Shown here piece by piece: positions 25,233-34,040 of a stretch of 64,000 bases of DNA. Position numbers and translations under genes: made by a program. Each line of letters opens with the position of its first letter. Position 1 is the stretch's first letter. The notes beneath the pieces are model-generated. The model had not been told where the DNA came from and made no database searches. It saw only the letters and a program-made list of their open reading frames with translations. The DNA is taken from positions 90,032-154,031 of the forward strand of contig JAZQAK010000024.1 of NCBI GenBank assembly GCA_045545175.1, written 5' to 3'. The DNA comes from RGIG6165 sp045545175 (lineage in GTDB: Bacteria > Bacillota > Clostridia > Oscillospirales > Feifaniaceae).

Positions 25233-27491
25233 ATGGTTAATTTCGAACAGTGGAACGGCTTTGAAGGCCGTATGTGGAAAGAAGAAGTTAATGTAAGAGA
25301 CTTTATTCAGAAGAACTACCGTCCTTACGACGGTGATGAGTCCTTCCTTGAAGGTCCTACAGAAGCAACTAATAAGTTATGGGGCGCTTTACAGAAGCTC
25401 CAGAAGGAAGAACGTGCTAAAGGTGGCGTTCTCGAATGTGAAACTAAGGTCGTAACGAGCCTTACGGCTTACGGTCCTGCTTACATCGACGAATCACTCA
25501 AGGATGAAGAAAAGGTTGTCGGTCTGCAGACAGATAAGCCCTTAAAGCGTGCATTTATGCCCTACGGCGGTATCAGAATGGCTGAACAGGCTTGCGAAAC
25601 CTACGGCTACACACCCGATCCCGAACTTCACAAGATATTTACGGAATATTGCCGTACACACAACCAGGCTGTTTTTGATGCATATACTCCCGAAATGAGA
25701 CTTGCTCGTCGCAGCCACATTATCACAGGTCTGCCGGACACTTACGGCCGTGGCCGTATCGTAGGCGACTACAGACGTGTTGCACTTTACGGTATCGATC
25801 AGCTCATCAAGTTCAAGCAGGAAGACCTTGCTAACTGCGGTGACGGCACTATGATTGATGACGTTATCCGTCAGCGTGAAGAAATTGCACGTCAGATCGG
25901 TGCTCTTAAGGGTATGAAGGAAATGGCTGCCCTCTACGGCTTTGACATTTCACTTCCCGCTAAGGACGCTAAGGAAGCAGTTCAGTGGCTCTACTTCGGT
26001 TACCTTGCTGCTGTTAAGACACAGAACGGTGCCGCAATGAGCGTTGGCCGTATCTCAACCTTCCTTGACATCTATCTCCAGCGTGACCTTGATGCAGGCA
26101 TCATCACAGAAAAAGAAGCGCAGGAACTTATCGACCATCTCGTTATGAAACTCCGTATGGTTAAGTTCGCTCGTATTCCTTCATACAACGCACTCTTCTC
26201 AGGCGACCCCGTTTGGGCAACGGTTGTTGTCGGCGGTACAGGTATTGACGGACGTTCAATGGTTACAAAGAACGACTACCGTTTCCTCCGCACACTTGAA
26301 AATATGGGTCCCTCACCTGAGCCGAACCTTACTATTCTCTATTCACCCAACCTTCCTGAAACATTCAAGAAGTACGCTTCAAAGATTTCTATTCTCACAA
26401 GCTCAGTTCAGTACGAGAATGATGACGTTATGAAGCCCTACTGGGGTGACGATTACTCAATCTGCTGCTGCGTATCTGCAACACAGACGGGTAAGGAAAT
26501 GCAGTTCTTCGGCGCTCGTGCAAACCTCGCTAAGTGTCTTCTCTACGCTATCAACGGCGGTGTTGACGAAATGCTCCGTGAGCAGATAGGACCCGCTTAC
26601 GCACCTATCACAAGCGAATATCTTGATTACGATGAAGTTGTCAAGAAGTTTGACACGATGATGGAATGGCTTGCAGGCCTTTACGTAAATATACTCAACC
26701 TCATTCAGTACATGCATGATAAGTACTACTATGAAGAAGCTGAAATGGCTCTTATCGATACAGACGTACGTCGTTCATTCGCAACGGGTATCGCAGGCTT
26801 CTCACACGTTGTAGACTCACTCAGCGCTATCAAGTACGCTAAGGTTAAGACAGTACGTGACGAAACAGGTATGGTTACAGATTACATCGTTGAGGGTGAC
26901 TTCCCCAAATACGGTAACGACGATAACCGTGCAGACGATATTGCAGTATGGCTTCTCAAGACATTCATCGAAAAGATTAAGAAGCATCACACATACCGTG
27001 ATTCAGAACCTTCAACGTCAATTCTTACAATCACGTCAAACGTTGTTTACGGTAAGGCAACGGGTGCTACACCTGACGGCCGTCTCGCATCGGCTTCATT
27101 TGCTCCCGGCGGCACACCGAGTTACGGTGCAGAGCAGAACGGTCTTCTCGCATCACTCAACTCAGTTGCAAAGCTTCCCTATCACTGGGCGCTTGACGGT
27201 ATTTCAAATACGCAGACAATCAACCCCGATGCACTCGGTCATAACAATGACGAAAGAGTTGATAACCTCGTTAACGTTCTTGACGGTTACTTCTCACAGG
27301 GTTCACACCATCTCAACGTAAACGTATTCGGTAAAGAAAAGCTTATCGACGCTATGGAACATCCGGAGAAGGAAGAATATGCAAACTTCACAATCCGTGT
27401 ATCAGGCTACGCTGTTAAGTTTATCGACCTTACACGTGAACAGCAGGAGGACGTTCTTGCAAGAACATGCCACACCACACTTACTAAGTAA
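25233..27491 (+). CDS. pflB: Formate C-acetyltransferase (pyruvate formate-lyase)
   Basis: Glycyl-radical enzyme converting pyruvate and CoA to acetyl-CoA and formate, the central anaerobic fermentation step. 752 residues, as usual. The active-site cysteines lie in SICCCVSATQTGKE (Cys411-413; the adjacent pair is probably 412-413). The radical glycine is Gly725 in RVSGYAVKF near the C-terminus. The start follows AAGGAGGCACAAT. Codons differ from the neighbours (many CGT, GGT and CTC), which fits a highly expressed gene. The activase gene follows after a terminator-like hairpin. Confidence 0.98.
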   Translation: MVNFEQWNGFEGRMWKEEVNVRDFIQKNYRPYDGDESFLEGPTEATNKLWGALQKLQKEERAKGGVLECETKVVTSLTAYGPAYIDESLKDEEKVVGLQTDKPLKRAFMPYGGIRMAEQACETYGYTPDPELHKIFTEYCRTHNQAVFDAYTPEMRLARRSHIITGLPDTYGRGRIVGDYRRVALYGIDQLIKFKQEDLANCGDGTMIDDVIRQREEIARQIGALKGMKEMAALYGFDISLPAKDAKEAVQWLYFGYLAAVKTQNGAAMSVGRISTFLDIYLQRDLDAGIITEKEAQELIDHLVMKLRMVKFARIPSYNALFSGDPVWATVVVGGTGIDGRSMVTKNDYRFLRTLENMGPSPEPNLTILYSPNLPETFKKYASKISILTSSVQYENDDVMKPYWGDDYSICCCVSATQTGKEMQFFGARANLAKCLLYAINGGVDEMLREQIGPAYAPITSEYLDYDEVVKKFDTMMEWLAGLYVNILNLIQYMHDKYYYEEAEMALIDTDVRRSFATGIAGFSHVVDSLSAIKYAKVKTVRDETGMVTDYIVEGDFPKYGNDDNRADDIAVWLLKTFIEKIKKHHTYRDSEPSTSILTITSNVVYGKATGATPDGRLASASFAPGGTPSYGAEQNGLLASLNSVAKLPYHWALDGISNTQTINPDALGHNNDERVDNLVNVLDGYFSQGSHHLNVNVFGKEKLIDAMEHPEKEEYANFTIRVSGYAVKFIDLTREQQEDVLARTCHTTLTK

Positions 27492-27506
27492 TTTTTAATT
27501 GAAATA

Positions 27507-27550
27507 AATGCTGATTTTCGCGGCATACTACCGTGGGAATCAGCATTTTT
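27507..27550 (+). terminator. Terminator/attenuator between pflB and pflA
   Basis: AATGCTGATT / AATCAGCATT outer stem with an inner CGCGG / CCGTG stem, followed by TTTTTAAT and then the pflA ribosome binding site. Partial read-through would set a low activase-to-enzyme ratio. Confidence 0.75.
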
Positions 27551-27563
27551 AATAGGAGTAAAA

Positions 27564-28307
27564 ATGGAAAAAGTTATCGGAAAAATTCATTCTTTGGAGA
27601 CATTTGGTCTTGTTGACGGACCGGGCGTTCGCTTCGTCGTGTTTCTGCAAGGCTGTAAGATGCGCTGTAAATACTGTCACAACCCTGAAACGTGGTCGTT
27701 TGACGGCGCTCAGGACAGAGAGGCGGGCGAACTTTTTGAGCACGTCTACCATTACAAAGGCTATTGGGGTAACGGCGGCGGCGTGACCGTAAGCGGTGGT
27801 GAGCCTCTGCTTCAGATAGACTTTGTGACAGAATTTTTCCGTCAGGCAAAACTTAAAGGCGTTCATACGACGATAGATACCGCAGGTCAGCCTTTTTGCG
27901 AAGAGCCCGAGTTTTTGGAAAAATTTGATAAACTTCTTTCGTATACCGACCTCGTTATGCTCGATTTAAAAGAGATGGATGATAAAAAACACCGTTCTCT
28001 TACGGGATATACCAATGAAAATATCCTTAAACTTGCAAAATATCTGTCCGACAAAGGCAAGCCGATGTGGATACGTCACGTGCTCGTGCCCGGTGTCACG
28101 GATGATGAAAACGGTCTTAAAGAAATGGCAGATTTTATCGGCAGTCTTAAAACCGTAGAACGTATTGAAGTTCTTCCCTACCACACGCTCGGCCTGTTCA
28201 AGTGGGAAAAACTCGGCATCAAATATCCCTTGGAGGGTATTAAATCCCCGACCGAAGAACAGGTAAAAAAAGCAGAAGAAATCTTACAGGTTTCAAAATA
28301 CAACTAA
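27564..28307 (+). CDS. pflA: Pyruvate formate-lyase activating enzyme
   Basis: Radical-SAM enzyme that abstracts the alpha-hydrogen of the pyruvate formate-lyase glycine to make the active radical. The 4Fe-4S motif CKMRCKYC (Cys-x3-Cys-x2-Cys) is at about residues 31-38, followed by GGGVTVSGGEPLLQ, the SAM-binding segment. The 247-residue length is standard for the canonical activase without extra ferredoxin domains. The start follows AATAGGAGTAAAA. It lies 72 bp after pflB, with a terminator-like hairpin between them. Confidence 0.97.
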   Translation: MEKVIGKIHSLETFGLVDGPGVRFVVFLQGCKMRCKYCHNPETWSFDGAQDREAGELFEHVYHYKGYWGNGGGVTVSGGEPLLQIDFVTEFFRQAKLKGVHTTIDTAGQPFCEEPEFLEKFDKLLSYTDLVMLDLKEMDDKKHRSLTGYTNENILKLAKYLSDKGKPMWIRHVLVPGVTDDENGLKEMADFIGSLKTVERIEVLPYHTLGLFKWEKLGIKYPLEGIKSPTEEQVKKAEEILQVSKYN

Positions 28308-28342
28308 AAAAACTCCTTACGGTATTCCGTAAGGAGTTTTTT
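28306..28342. terminator. Bidirectional terminator after pflA
   Basis: AAAAAAACTCCTTACGG / CCGTAAGGAGTTTTTTT, a 17-bp perfect stem with loop TATT, serving pflA and the convergent lipoprotein gene. Confidence 0.92.
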
Positions 28343-28899
28343 TAGTTCATTGATTCGTGGGCTTTTTTCACTGCTTCAATAAAACCGTCGGTTGAAATCG
28401 TGCAGGAGGAGCGTATTTCCGTCTCATTTTCATCAATTTGCTGAATTTCTTCTATCGTCTTACCCTCCATCCATGTTTCAAGGGCGTCTACCTGCTCATA
28501 CCACTCCTTGCCTATGCCCGAAGCCTGTCTCATACCGTAATCGTCACCGAGTTCACGCTTTGAGTAAGCACTGCTCTCGTCGGAGGAAAATGCACCTGAC
28601 GCATCAAACGTCCCCGTTGACTCAACACAGTCAAGACGTGCTTTATGCACCTTTCCGTCTTTGTCAAACGTAACCGCTGCGATGTAACTTTCAAGGGCGG
28701 TCTGTCCTGACGCCTCTGCACTTGCAGAGTAGCCCTCGTGCTTTACCGTAACCCCGAGCCCCATAGCCATATTGTCAGCCATATCGGTAACGGGTGTCTC
28801 GCCGAGCATATCGCTCTCGCCTGTCATATCCTCCTTACCGCACGCGGCAAAAGAGAGTGCAAGTGCAAGAACGAGTGTAATGATTATAAGTTTTTTCAT
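28342..28899 (-). CDS. Predicted lipoprotein of unknown function
   Basis: A 185-residue exported protein with a lipoprotein signal: basic MKKLIIITL, a hydrophobic stretch, then the lipobox LSFAAC with the acylated cysteine at about residue 20. A Met/Asp/Glu-rich linker leads to a folded domain containing ALESYIAAVTFDKDGKV and GIGKEWYEQVDALETWMEGK, which I do not recognise with certainty; it recalls FMN-binding-like clostridial lipoproteins. ATG 28899 is used because AAAGGA lies 9 nt upstream; longer frames start before that site. It is convergent with pflA and divergent from the gene at 29047. Confidence 0.8.
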   Translation of the reverse strand: MKKLIIITLVLALALSFAACGKEDMTGESDMLGETPVTDMADNMAMGLGVTVKHEGYSASAEASGQTALESYIAAVTFDKDGKVHKARLDCVESTGTFDASGAFSSDESSAYSKRELGDDYGMRQASGIGKEWYEQVDALETWMEGKTIEEIQQIDENETEIRSSCTISTDGFIEAVKKAHESMN

Positions 28900-28986
28900 A
28901 ATCGGATTTCCTTTCAAAAAAGCTTTCAGCATTATTGTTTGCCCCACTTTGCAAAAATATACCTTATTTTTTCTGCGTCTTTATTA

Positions 28987-29015
28987 TTGTAATAATAAGA
29001 TATAAATGATATAAT
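28987..29015 (+). promoter_or_regulatory. Probable sigma-A promoter
   Basis: TTGTAA (28987-28992), 17-bp spacer, TATAAT (29010-29015), about 30 bp before the GTG start of the next gene. Confidence 0.6.
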
Positions 29016-29046
29016 AAGATGTCTAATTATCGAAAGGAGACTGTAC

Positions 29047-30138
29047 GTGAAAAGATATATATGCCTTATGCTTTGTCTTGCAATAATTCTCGTCTGCCCC
29101 ACGTTTTCCGTACAGGCGGAGGATGACGGTTTCCTTTTCGTTTTAGGTGATGAAATTATTTTTGCAGAAAGCAAAAATGCACCGTTTGCGGAAAAGACGA
29201 ACGTGTATTTCCCGCTCGACTTTATTTTACCGCTTATAAACACCTCCTACGTTATCGAAGAGGAAAGTCATGTCGTAAACGTGTTTTTCCGCAACGTTTC
29301 AATTGCATTTGATACGTCTTCGGGAATTGCACTTACGAGTGATAACAGAAACCTCTACGAATCGCTTCCCTATAAGGACGGGCGGTACTATATTTCAATG
29401 TCGCTTATCGCAAGGGAGGATGCCAGGATATTTACCACCCTTTCGGGCGGTATTTACAGGTTAAAAACCACCGCAAACACGGTGCTTGACGCCGATTTTA
29501 ACAGACTTCTCATAACGATGCCGTCATCGGCATCACTAAGGGGCAAAACGCCAAAATACTATTTTGCCTCCTTCGGTGTGGGAAATCAGACGCAAAAGCA
29601 GTTAAACGTCGCCTCCTCGCACAAATCTCATCTTACGGTGTTTGTTTCGGACAGGGATATACTCGATGCCCCGATGAGCGTGTGTTCACTGATTGCCTCG
29701 GGGGCAGACGTCGGCATATACCCGTCGGATTCGTTTATGGCAAAGTCGCCCACCGACACACAGATAGCAAACGAACTTGTCCGCATAAACGAAATGCTTT
29801 ATCGGCTTACCCGTTCTTACGCTCAGGTCTGCGCCCTTAAAAGCAGGTATAACGGCAGGTGCGCCACACTTGCAGACAACGTAAAATCACTCGGTATGTC
29901 GTTATGGTGTGCCTCACTCGTGTTGCCTGACGATTTTGCAGCAAACGTATCCGCAAATAACGCCACAAAAATGTGGCATAATATACAGCCTTTCATCACG
30001 TGGGATATGTGTGTGGAACTTACGGCAACGTCACTTTCCACCTCGATATACGACTCGTTGCTTGACGGTACGGACGGTGTCACACGGATAACGGCAGGTA
30101 AAACACCTTTGAATTATGTAGAAACAATAGGGAGTTAA
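29047..30138 (+). CDS. Exported protein with stalk-type N-terminal domain, possibly a degenerate polysaccharide deacetylase
   Basis: A 363-residue secreted protein starting at GTG 29047 after AAAGGAGACTGTAC. A signal peptide (ICLMLCLAIILVCPTFSVQA) is followed by a region resembling the copper-amine-oxidase N-terminal-like (stalk) repeat (VYFPLDFILPLI, YVIEEESHVVNVFF). The C-terminal 200 residues have an order of strands and helices reminiscent of NodB-type deacetylases (LTVFVSDRDILDAP, ASGADVGIYPS, VCALKSRYN) but lack the family's His-x3-His metal motif. An inactive carbohydrate-binding role is possible. It leads the operon containing the YwiB homologue and argS. Confidence 0.7.
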   Translation: MKRYICLMLCLAIILVCPTFSVQAEDDGFLFVLGDEIIFAESKNAPFAEKTNVYFPLDFILPLINTSYVIEEESHVVNVFFRNVSIAFDTSSGIALTSDNRNLYESLPYKDGRYYISMSLIAREDARIFTTLSGGIYRLKTTANTVLDADFNRLLITMPSSASLRGKTPKYYFASFGVGNQTQKQLNVASSHKSHLTVFVSDRDILDAPMSVCSLIASGADVGIYPSDSFMAKSPTDTQIANELVRINEMLYRLTRSYAQVCALKSRYNGRCATLADNVKSLGMSLWCASLVLPDDFAANVSANNATKMWHNIQPFITWDMCVELTATSLSTSIYDSLLDGTDGVTRITAGKTPLNYVETIGS

Positions 30139-30141
30139 GTA

Positions 30142-30561
30142 ATGACCAATGCAGTAATAAGTATTAAAAGTACTCAGAAATATGAGGGTGACCCTCAGCC
30201 TGCGGAGATAACCTTTATCACCGACGGTGATTATGAGCGCACGGAGGACGGTTGCGCCATAACCTACAAAGAGGGTGAACTCACGGGCTATCAGGGTGTC
30301 ACGACTCACCTGAACATAGATTCTGAAAAAATAACGATGTGGCGTTCAGGCGGTGCAGGTGCGGACATGGTTTTCCAGAAAGGTGTACGCCACCATGCGC
30401 TTATGCAGTCACCGGAGGGGACGATTTCCTTCTGCGTGGTGACAAAACAGCTTGACAGAACGCCCATAGACAACGGCGAGGTGCTGTATCTCGATTATAA
30501 CCTCGAAGTAAACGGCAATCTCATTAGTCAGAACACAATGGAACTTAAGATAGAATTTTAG
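30142..30561 (+). CDS. DUF1934 family beta-barrel protein (YwiB-like)
   Basis: A 139-residue protein of the DUF1934/YwiB family, small calycin-like beta-barrels with unknown ligand. Family features seen are the start ISIKSTQKYEGD, the central TYKEGELTGYQGVTTHLNI and the C-terminal LDYNLEVNGNLISQNTMEL strand pair. It lies 3 nt after the upstream gene and 12 nt before argS. The same ywiB-argS order occurs in Bacillus subtilis, which supports the assignment. The start follows GGGAGTTAAGTA. Confidence 0.9.
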   Translation: MTNAVISIKSTQKYEGDPQPAEITFITDGDYERTEDGCAITYKEGELTGYQGVTTHLNIDSEKITMWRSGGAGADMVFQKGVRHHALMQSPEGTISFCVVTKQLDRTPIDNGEVLYLDYNLEVNGNLISQNTMELKIEF

Positions 30562-30573
30562 GAGGATAAGATT

Positions 30574-32256
30574 TTGTATACCAATCCTGTTGCGCAATCC
30601 AAAGAAACTATATCAAAAATGCTTGAAAGTGCATTCGTAAAATGCGGTTTTGAGCTGCCCGACGGTGATATCGAGGTATCACCCACGAAGGATGCTTCCC
30701 ACGGTGATTTTGCTTCAAACGTTGCAATGAAAGCTTCAAAAAAACTTGGCAAAAACCCCCGTGAAATAGCATCGGCACTCTGCGAAAATCTCGACCTTGA
30801 GGACAGTTACGTCAGCAAGGTGGAAATTGCAGGCCCGGGCTTTATTAACTTTTTCCTGTCGGACAAGTATTATTCAGACGTTGTAAAGGCTGCCGTTACG
30901 GAGGGTGCCGACTACGGTAAGAACAATACGGGTGCAGGCAAAAAGGTTATGGTGGAATTTGTTTCGGCAAACCCGACTGGTCCTATGCATATGGGTAATG
31001 CGAGAGGCGGTATCGTAGGCGATACGCTTTCAACCGTACTTTCGTACAGCGGATACGACGTTACCCGTGAATTCTACGTAAACGATGCGGGAAATCAGGT
31101 TGACATTCTCGGCAAATGCCTTTCCGTTCGTTACATACAGCACTTTAAGGGTGAGGATGCGGCGCAGTTCCCCGAGGACGGTTATCACGGCAACGACGTT
31201 AAGGTGATCGCCGCCGATTACGCCGCAGAGCACGGTGACAGCCTGCTCGAAGCGGATGCAGAGGTTATGGCAAAAGAACTTGTAACTTACGCTTTAAACC
31301 GTAATATTGCAAAAATGCAGTCCGACCTTAAAAAGTACAAGATAGTTTACGACAACTGGTTCTATGAATCAACGCTTCACGTAAGCGGTTTCGTTGCCGA
31401 CACGGTAGAATTTCTCCGTCAGAAAGGCGCACTTTACGAGAAAGAGGGCGCACTCTGGTTTAAGGCAACCGATTTCGGCTGTGATAAGGACGAAGTTTTA
31501 GTCAAGGCAAACGGTTTTTACACCTACTACGCCGTCGACATCGCATATCACCGCAACAAGTTTGAAACGAGAGGCTTTGATATGGTAATCGACGTGCTTG
31601 GTGCAGACCATCACGGTCATACCCTCCGTTTCCCTGCCGTACTTGATGCGCTCGGCATTGATAAGAGCAAGCTTCGTTTCGTGCTCATTCAGCTCGTGCG
31701 TCTTATGCAGGGCGGTGAAGTTGTGAGAATGTCAAAAAGAACGGGCAAAGTTATATCTCTTGCCGACCTTCTTGACGAAATTCCCGTTGATGCGGCACGT
31801 TTCTTCTTCGATTACAAGGTTGCCGACAGTGCAATGGATTTTGACCTTGACCTTGCAGTCAAGCAGAACAGCGAAAACCCCGTTTACTACGTTCAGTATG
31901 CTCATGCGAGAATATGCAGTATAATCAAAAATCTTGAGGCAGAGGGTGTCGTAGCAAAGGATATTTCCGACGTTGACCTATCTCTTTTAAGTGCAAACGA
32001 GGAGAAAGAACTTATAAAACTTATCGCCTCCTTCCCCGATGAGATTCTTACTGCGGCAGAAATGCTTGAACCCACACGTATTTCACGTTACTGTACGTCT
32101 GTTGGTGCGGCATTCCACAAATTCTACGGTGCTTGCTACGTAAGAAATGAAAACGAGGCGCTTATGCAGGCAAGACTTGCACTTTGCCTTGCAGCAAAAC
32201 AGGTCATCAAAAACTCACTTGACATCATAAATATTGATGCCCCCGAAAAAATGTAG
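30574..32256 (+). CDS. argS: Arginyl-tRNA synthetase
   Basis: Class I synthetase that charges tRNA-Arg. 560 residues. The HIGH-equivalent is HMGN in VSANPTGPMHMGNARGG near residue 136, and the KMSKS-equivalent is VRMSKRTGK near residue 387. The N-terminal Add-1 domain, which recognises the tRNA D-loop, and the C-terminal DALR anticodon-binding domain (after PVYYVQYAHARICSI) are both present. The start codon is TTG 30574 preceded by AGGAGGATAAGATT; no nearby ATG exists in frame. Its tRNA-Arg(CCU) substrate is encoded at 57129-57203 of this window. Confidence 0.97.
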   Translation: MYTNPVAQSKETISKMLESAFVKCGFELPDGDIEVSPTKDASHGDFASNVAMKASKKLGKNPREIASALCENLDLEDSYVSKVEIAGPGFINFFLSDKYYSDVVKAAVTEGADYGKNNTGAGKKVMVEFVSANPTGPMHMGNARGGIVGDTLSTVLSYSGYDVTREFYVNDAGNQVDILGKCLSVRYIQHFKGEDAAQFPEDGYHGNDVKVIAADYAAEHGDSLLEADAEVMAKELVTYALNRNIAKMQSDLKKYKIVYDNWFYESTLHVSGFVADTVEFLRQKGALYEKEGALWFKATDFGCDKDEVLVKANGFYTYYAVDIAYHRNKFETRGFDMVIDVLGADHHGHTLRFPAVLDALGIDKSKLRFVLIQLVRLMQGGEVVRMSKRTGKVISLADLLDEIPVDAARFFFDYKVADSAMDFDLDLAVKQNSENPVYYVQYAHARICSIIKNLEAEGVVAKDISDVDLSLLSANEEKELIKLIASFPDEILTAAEMLEPTRISRYCTSVGAAFHKFYGACYVRNENEALMQARLALCLAAKQVIKNSLDIINIDAPEKM

Positions 32257-32265
32257 GAGAATATA

Positions 32266-33735
32266 ATGAAAAAATTTATTTCGCTACTGCTTGCAGTAAT
32301 TATGCTTTTATCCTTTACGGTGACGGCTTTTGCAGAGGGTACTTCGGAAACTCCCGATGCATCTTCAAGCGAAGGCTATGAACTGTTTGAATATCTGCTC
32401 GACTTCTATCTTGAACACCACGTTTTTGAGCCTGGTGAGGCAGACGTTTTAAGGACGATTATAATAAATATCATTAACAATCACCCCGAGATGCTTGAAG
32501 AGATAATTTATTATCTTATGAAAAGTGCAGACCCGTACAGCCAGTATTTTTCGGCAGAACAGTATAAAGAATATATGTCCCCCACCACTTATTACGGTAT
32601 CGGCATAACGGTACAATACGCCGACGGCTACATATGGGTGGACGAGCTTGATTCATTGAGTCCTGCGGCACAGGCAGGTGTAAAAGTGGGCGACTATATT
32701 TACTCGGTCGACGGGAAAAAGGTTGCCGGTATGAAATACGAAAACGTTACCTCTATGATAAGGGGTGACGAGGGCACCACCGTAAGAATGGGCTTCTACC
32801 GCAACGACGGTGATGGCGGTTACGTATACGAGGTCGATATAACCCGTGCGGCAATTTCAAGCGAGTCCATAGTGTGCCACTTCACAACAGACGAAAACGG
32901 TAAATCAGTCGGCATTGCAGAAATACGTGACTTTAAAAGTTATCTGGTCTACTTCAGATTTGTAAACTTTCTTGAAAATGCAGCCGATATGGGTGTTTCG
33001 AATATAATTATCGATTTAAGAGGCAATCTGGGTGGCAGTCTCTGGGTTTGTCTTGACATGATAAACTGGCTCACCCCCGTAAAAAACAAACCCCTCTGTT
33101 CAATAACCTACCCCACTACGGGCGAATATACTGTATACCGTTCAACAGGCAGAGGTCTTGAATTTGACAACGTATGCGTACTTGTAAATGAACTCTCTGC
33201 CTCCGCTTCAGAACTCTTTGCAAAGTCTCTGCAGGAAAACGGTTATGCAACGATAATCGGCTCAACCACTTTTGGCAAGGCAATCGGTCAAACCCAGTAT
33301 CAGCAGGAGGACGGAAGCGTCATCTCGGTATCCGATTTTGAGGTGCTCTCCCCCAAGGGCACTCACTATAACGGAATAGGCGTTATCCCCGATATCGAGG
33401 CTGTTGCACCCTATACGCAGGAGGTCACAAGGTCGTTTGAATACCTCAACACCTCAAACTACAAAGAGGCTAAAAATTTTGCCGAAAACGATGTCGTCTA
33501 CGCACTTGAACAGAGGCTCGTTTTACTCGGCTATCTTGAAACTGCCGACAGAGTGTTTGACAAAGACACGGTAAATGCGCTGTGGAATTATCAGGAGAGA
33601 AATAATCTCGAATGTACCGCAACGCTTACGCTTGAAACACTCGTAAGCATAACCGATACGGTAAATCTGGTAAAACTTTTCGGCGAATATAAAGACGATG
33701 CCATGATAAAAGCGATGGACATTATATCAAAATAA
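32266..33735 (+). CDS. C-terminal processing (S41) protease with PDZ and peptidoglycan-binding domains
   Basis: A 489-residue exported serine protease of the CtpA/CtpB type. Signal peptide (ISLLLAVIMLLSFTVTAFA), then a helical part, a PDZ domain at about residues 105-190 (YYGIGITVQYADGYIWV, VKVGDYIYSVDGK), and the S41 catalytic domain with SASASE at 311-316 and the general-base lysine Lys338 in STTFGKAIGQ. A C-terminal peptidoglycan-binding repeat follows at about 410-489 (ALEQRLVLLGYL, TVNALWNYQERN). The domain set matches clostridial and bacillar Ctp proteins that process signalling proteins or wall enzymes. The start lies 10 nt after argS with AGGAGAATATA. Confidence 0.94.
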   Translation: MKKFISLLLAVIMLLSFTVTAFAEGTSETPDASSSEGYELFEYLLDFYLEHHVFEPGEADVLRTIIINIINNHPEMLEEIIYYLMKSADPYSQYFSAEQYKEYMSPTTYYGIGITVQYADGYIWVDELDSLSPAAQAGVKVGDYIYSVDGKKVAGMKYENVTSMIRGDEGTTVRMGFYRNDGDGGYVYEVDITRAAISSESIVCHFTTDENGKSVGIAEIRDFKSYLVYFRFVNFLENAADMGVSNIIIDLRGNLGGSLWVCLDMINWLTPVKNKPLCSITYPTTGEYTVYRSTGRGLEFDNVCVLVNELSASASELFAKSLQENGYATIIGSTTFGKAIGQTQYQQEDGSVISVSDFEVLSPKGTHYNGIGVIPDIEAVAPYTQEVTRSFEYLNTSNYKEAKNFAENDVVYALEQRLVLLGYLETADRVFDKDTVNALWNYQERNNLECTATLTLETLVSITDTVNLVKLFGEYKDDAMIKAMDIISK

Positions 33736-33737
33736 TG

Positions 33738-33766
33738 TTGATTTTTAGGCATTAATGTATTATCAT
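33738..33766 (+). promoter_or_regulatory. Probable promoter of the ferredoxin gene
   Basis: TTGATT (33738-33743), 17-bp spacer, TATCAT (33761-33766), 34 bp before the ferredoxin start. Confidence 0.5.
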
Positions 33767-33799
33767 AACAATAGAAATATATCACAGGAGGAAATAACT

Positions 33800-33970
33800 A
33801 TGGCTTTTGTAATTAACGACAGTTGCTTAGCATGCGGTGCTTGTGTTGACGCTTGCCCCGTTGGTGCTGTAAAAGAAGGCGATCCCATCTACACAATTGA
33901 TGAGGCTGAATGCCTTGACTGTGGTGCTTGCGCAGGCGTATGCCCCGTTGGTGCACCCGTAGAAAAGTAA
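33800..33970 (+). CDS. 2[4Fe-4S] ferredoxin
   Basis: A 56-residue clostridial-type ferredoxin. Two cluster-binding motifs are intact: CLACGACVDACPVGAV and CLDCGACAGVCPVGAP, each Cys-x2-Cys-x2-Cys-x3-Cys-Pro. It carries low-potential electrons for pyruvate:ferredoxin oxidoreductase, hydrogenase or related enzymes. ATG 33800 follows AGGAGGAAATAACT; frame extension upstream to 33755 overlaps the promoter and is not used. Own promoter and terminator, so monocistronic and probably strongly expressed (GGT, GCT and TGC codons dominate). Confidence 0.97.
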   Translation: MAFVINDSCLACGACVDACPVGAVKEGDPIYTIDEAECLDCGACAGVCPVGAPVEK

Positions 33971-33992
33971 AAGAAACCACCCTGTTTCTTAC

Positions 33993-34026
33993 AGGCGGTA
34001 CATACAGTACCGCCTGATTTTTTTAA
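33993..34026 (+). terminator. Terminator of the ferredoxin gene
   Basis: AGGCGGTAC / GTACCGCCT stem with loop ATACA, then GATTTTTTT. Confidence 0.9.
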
Positions 34027-34040
34027 CAAGGATAATTGAT

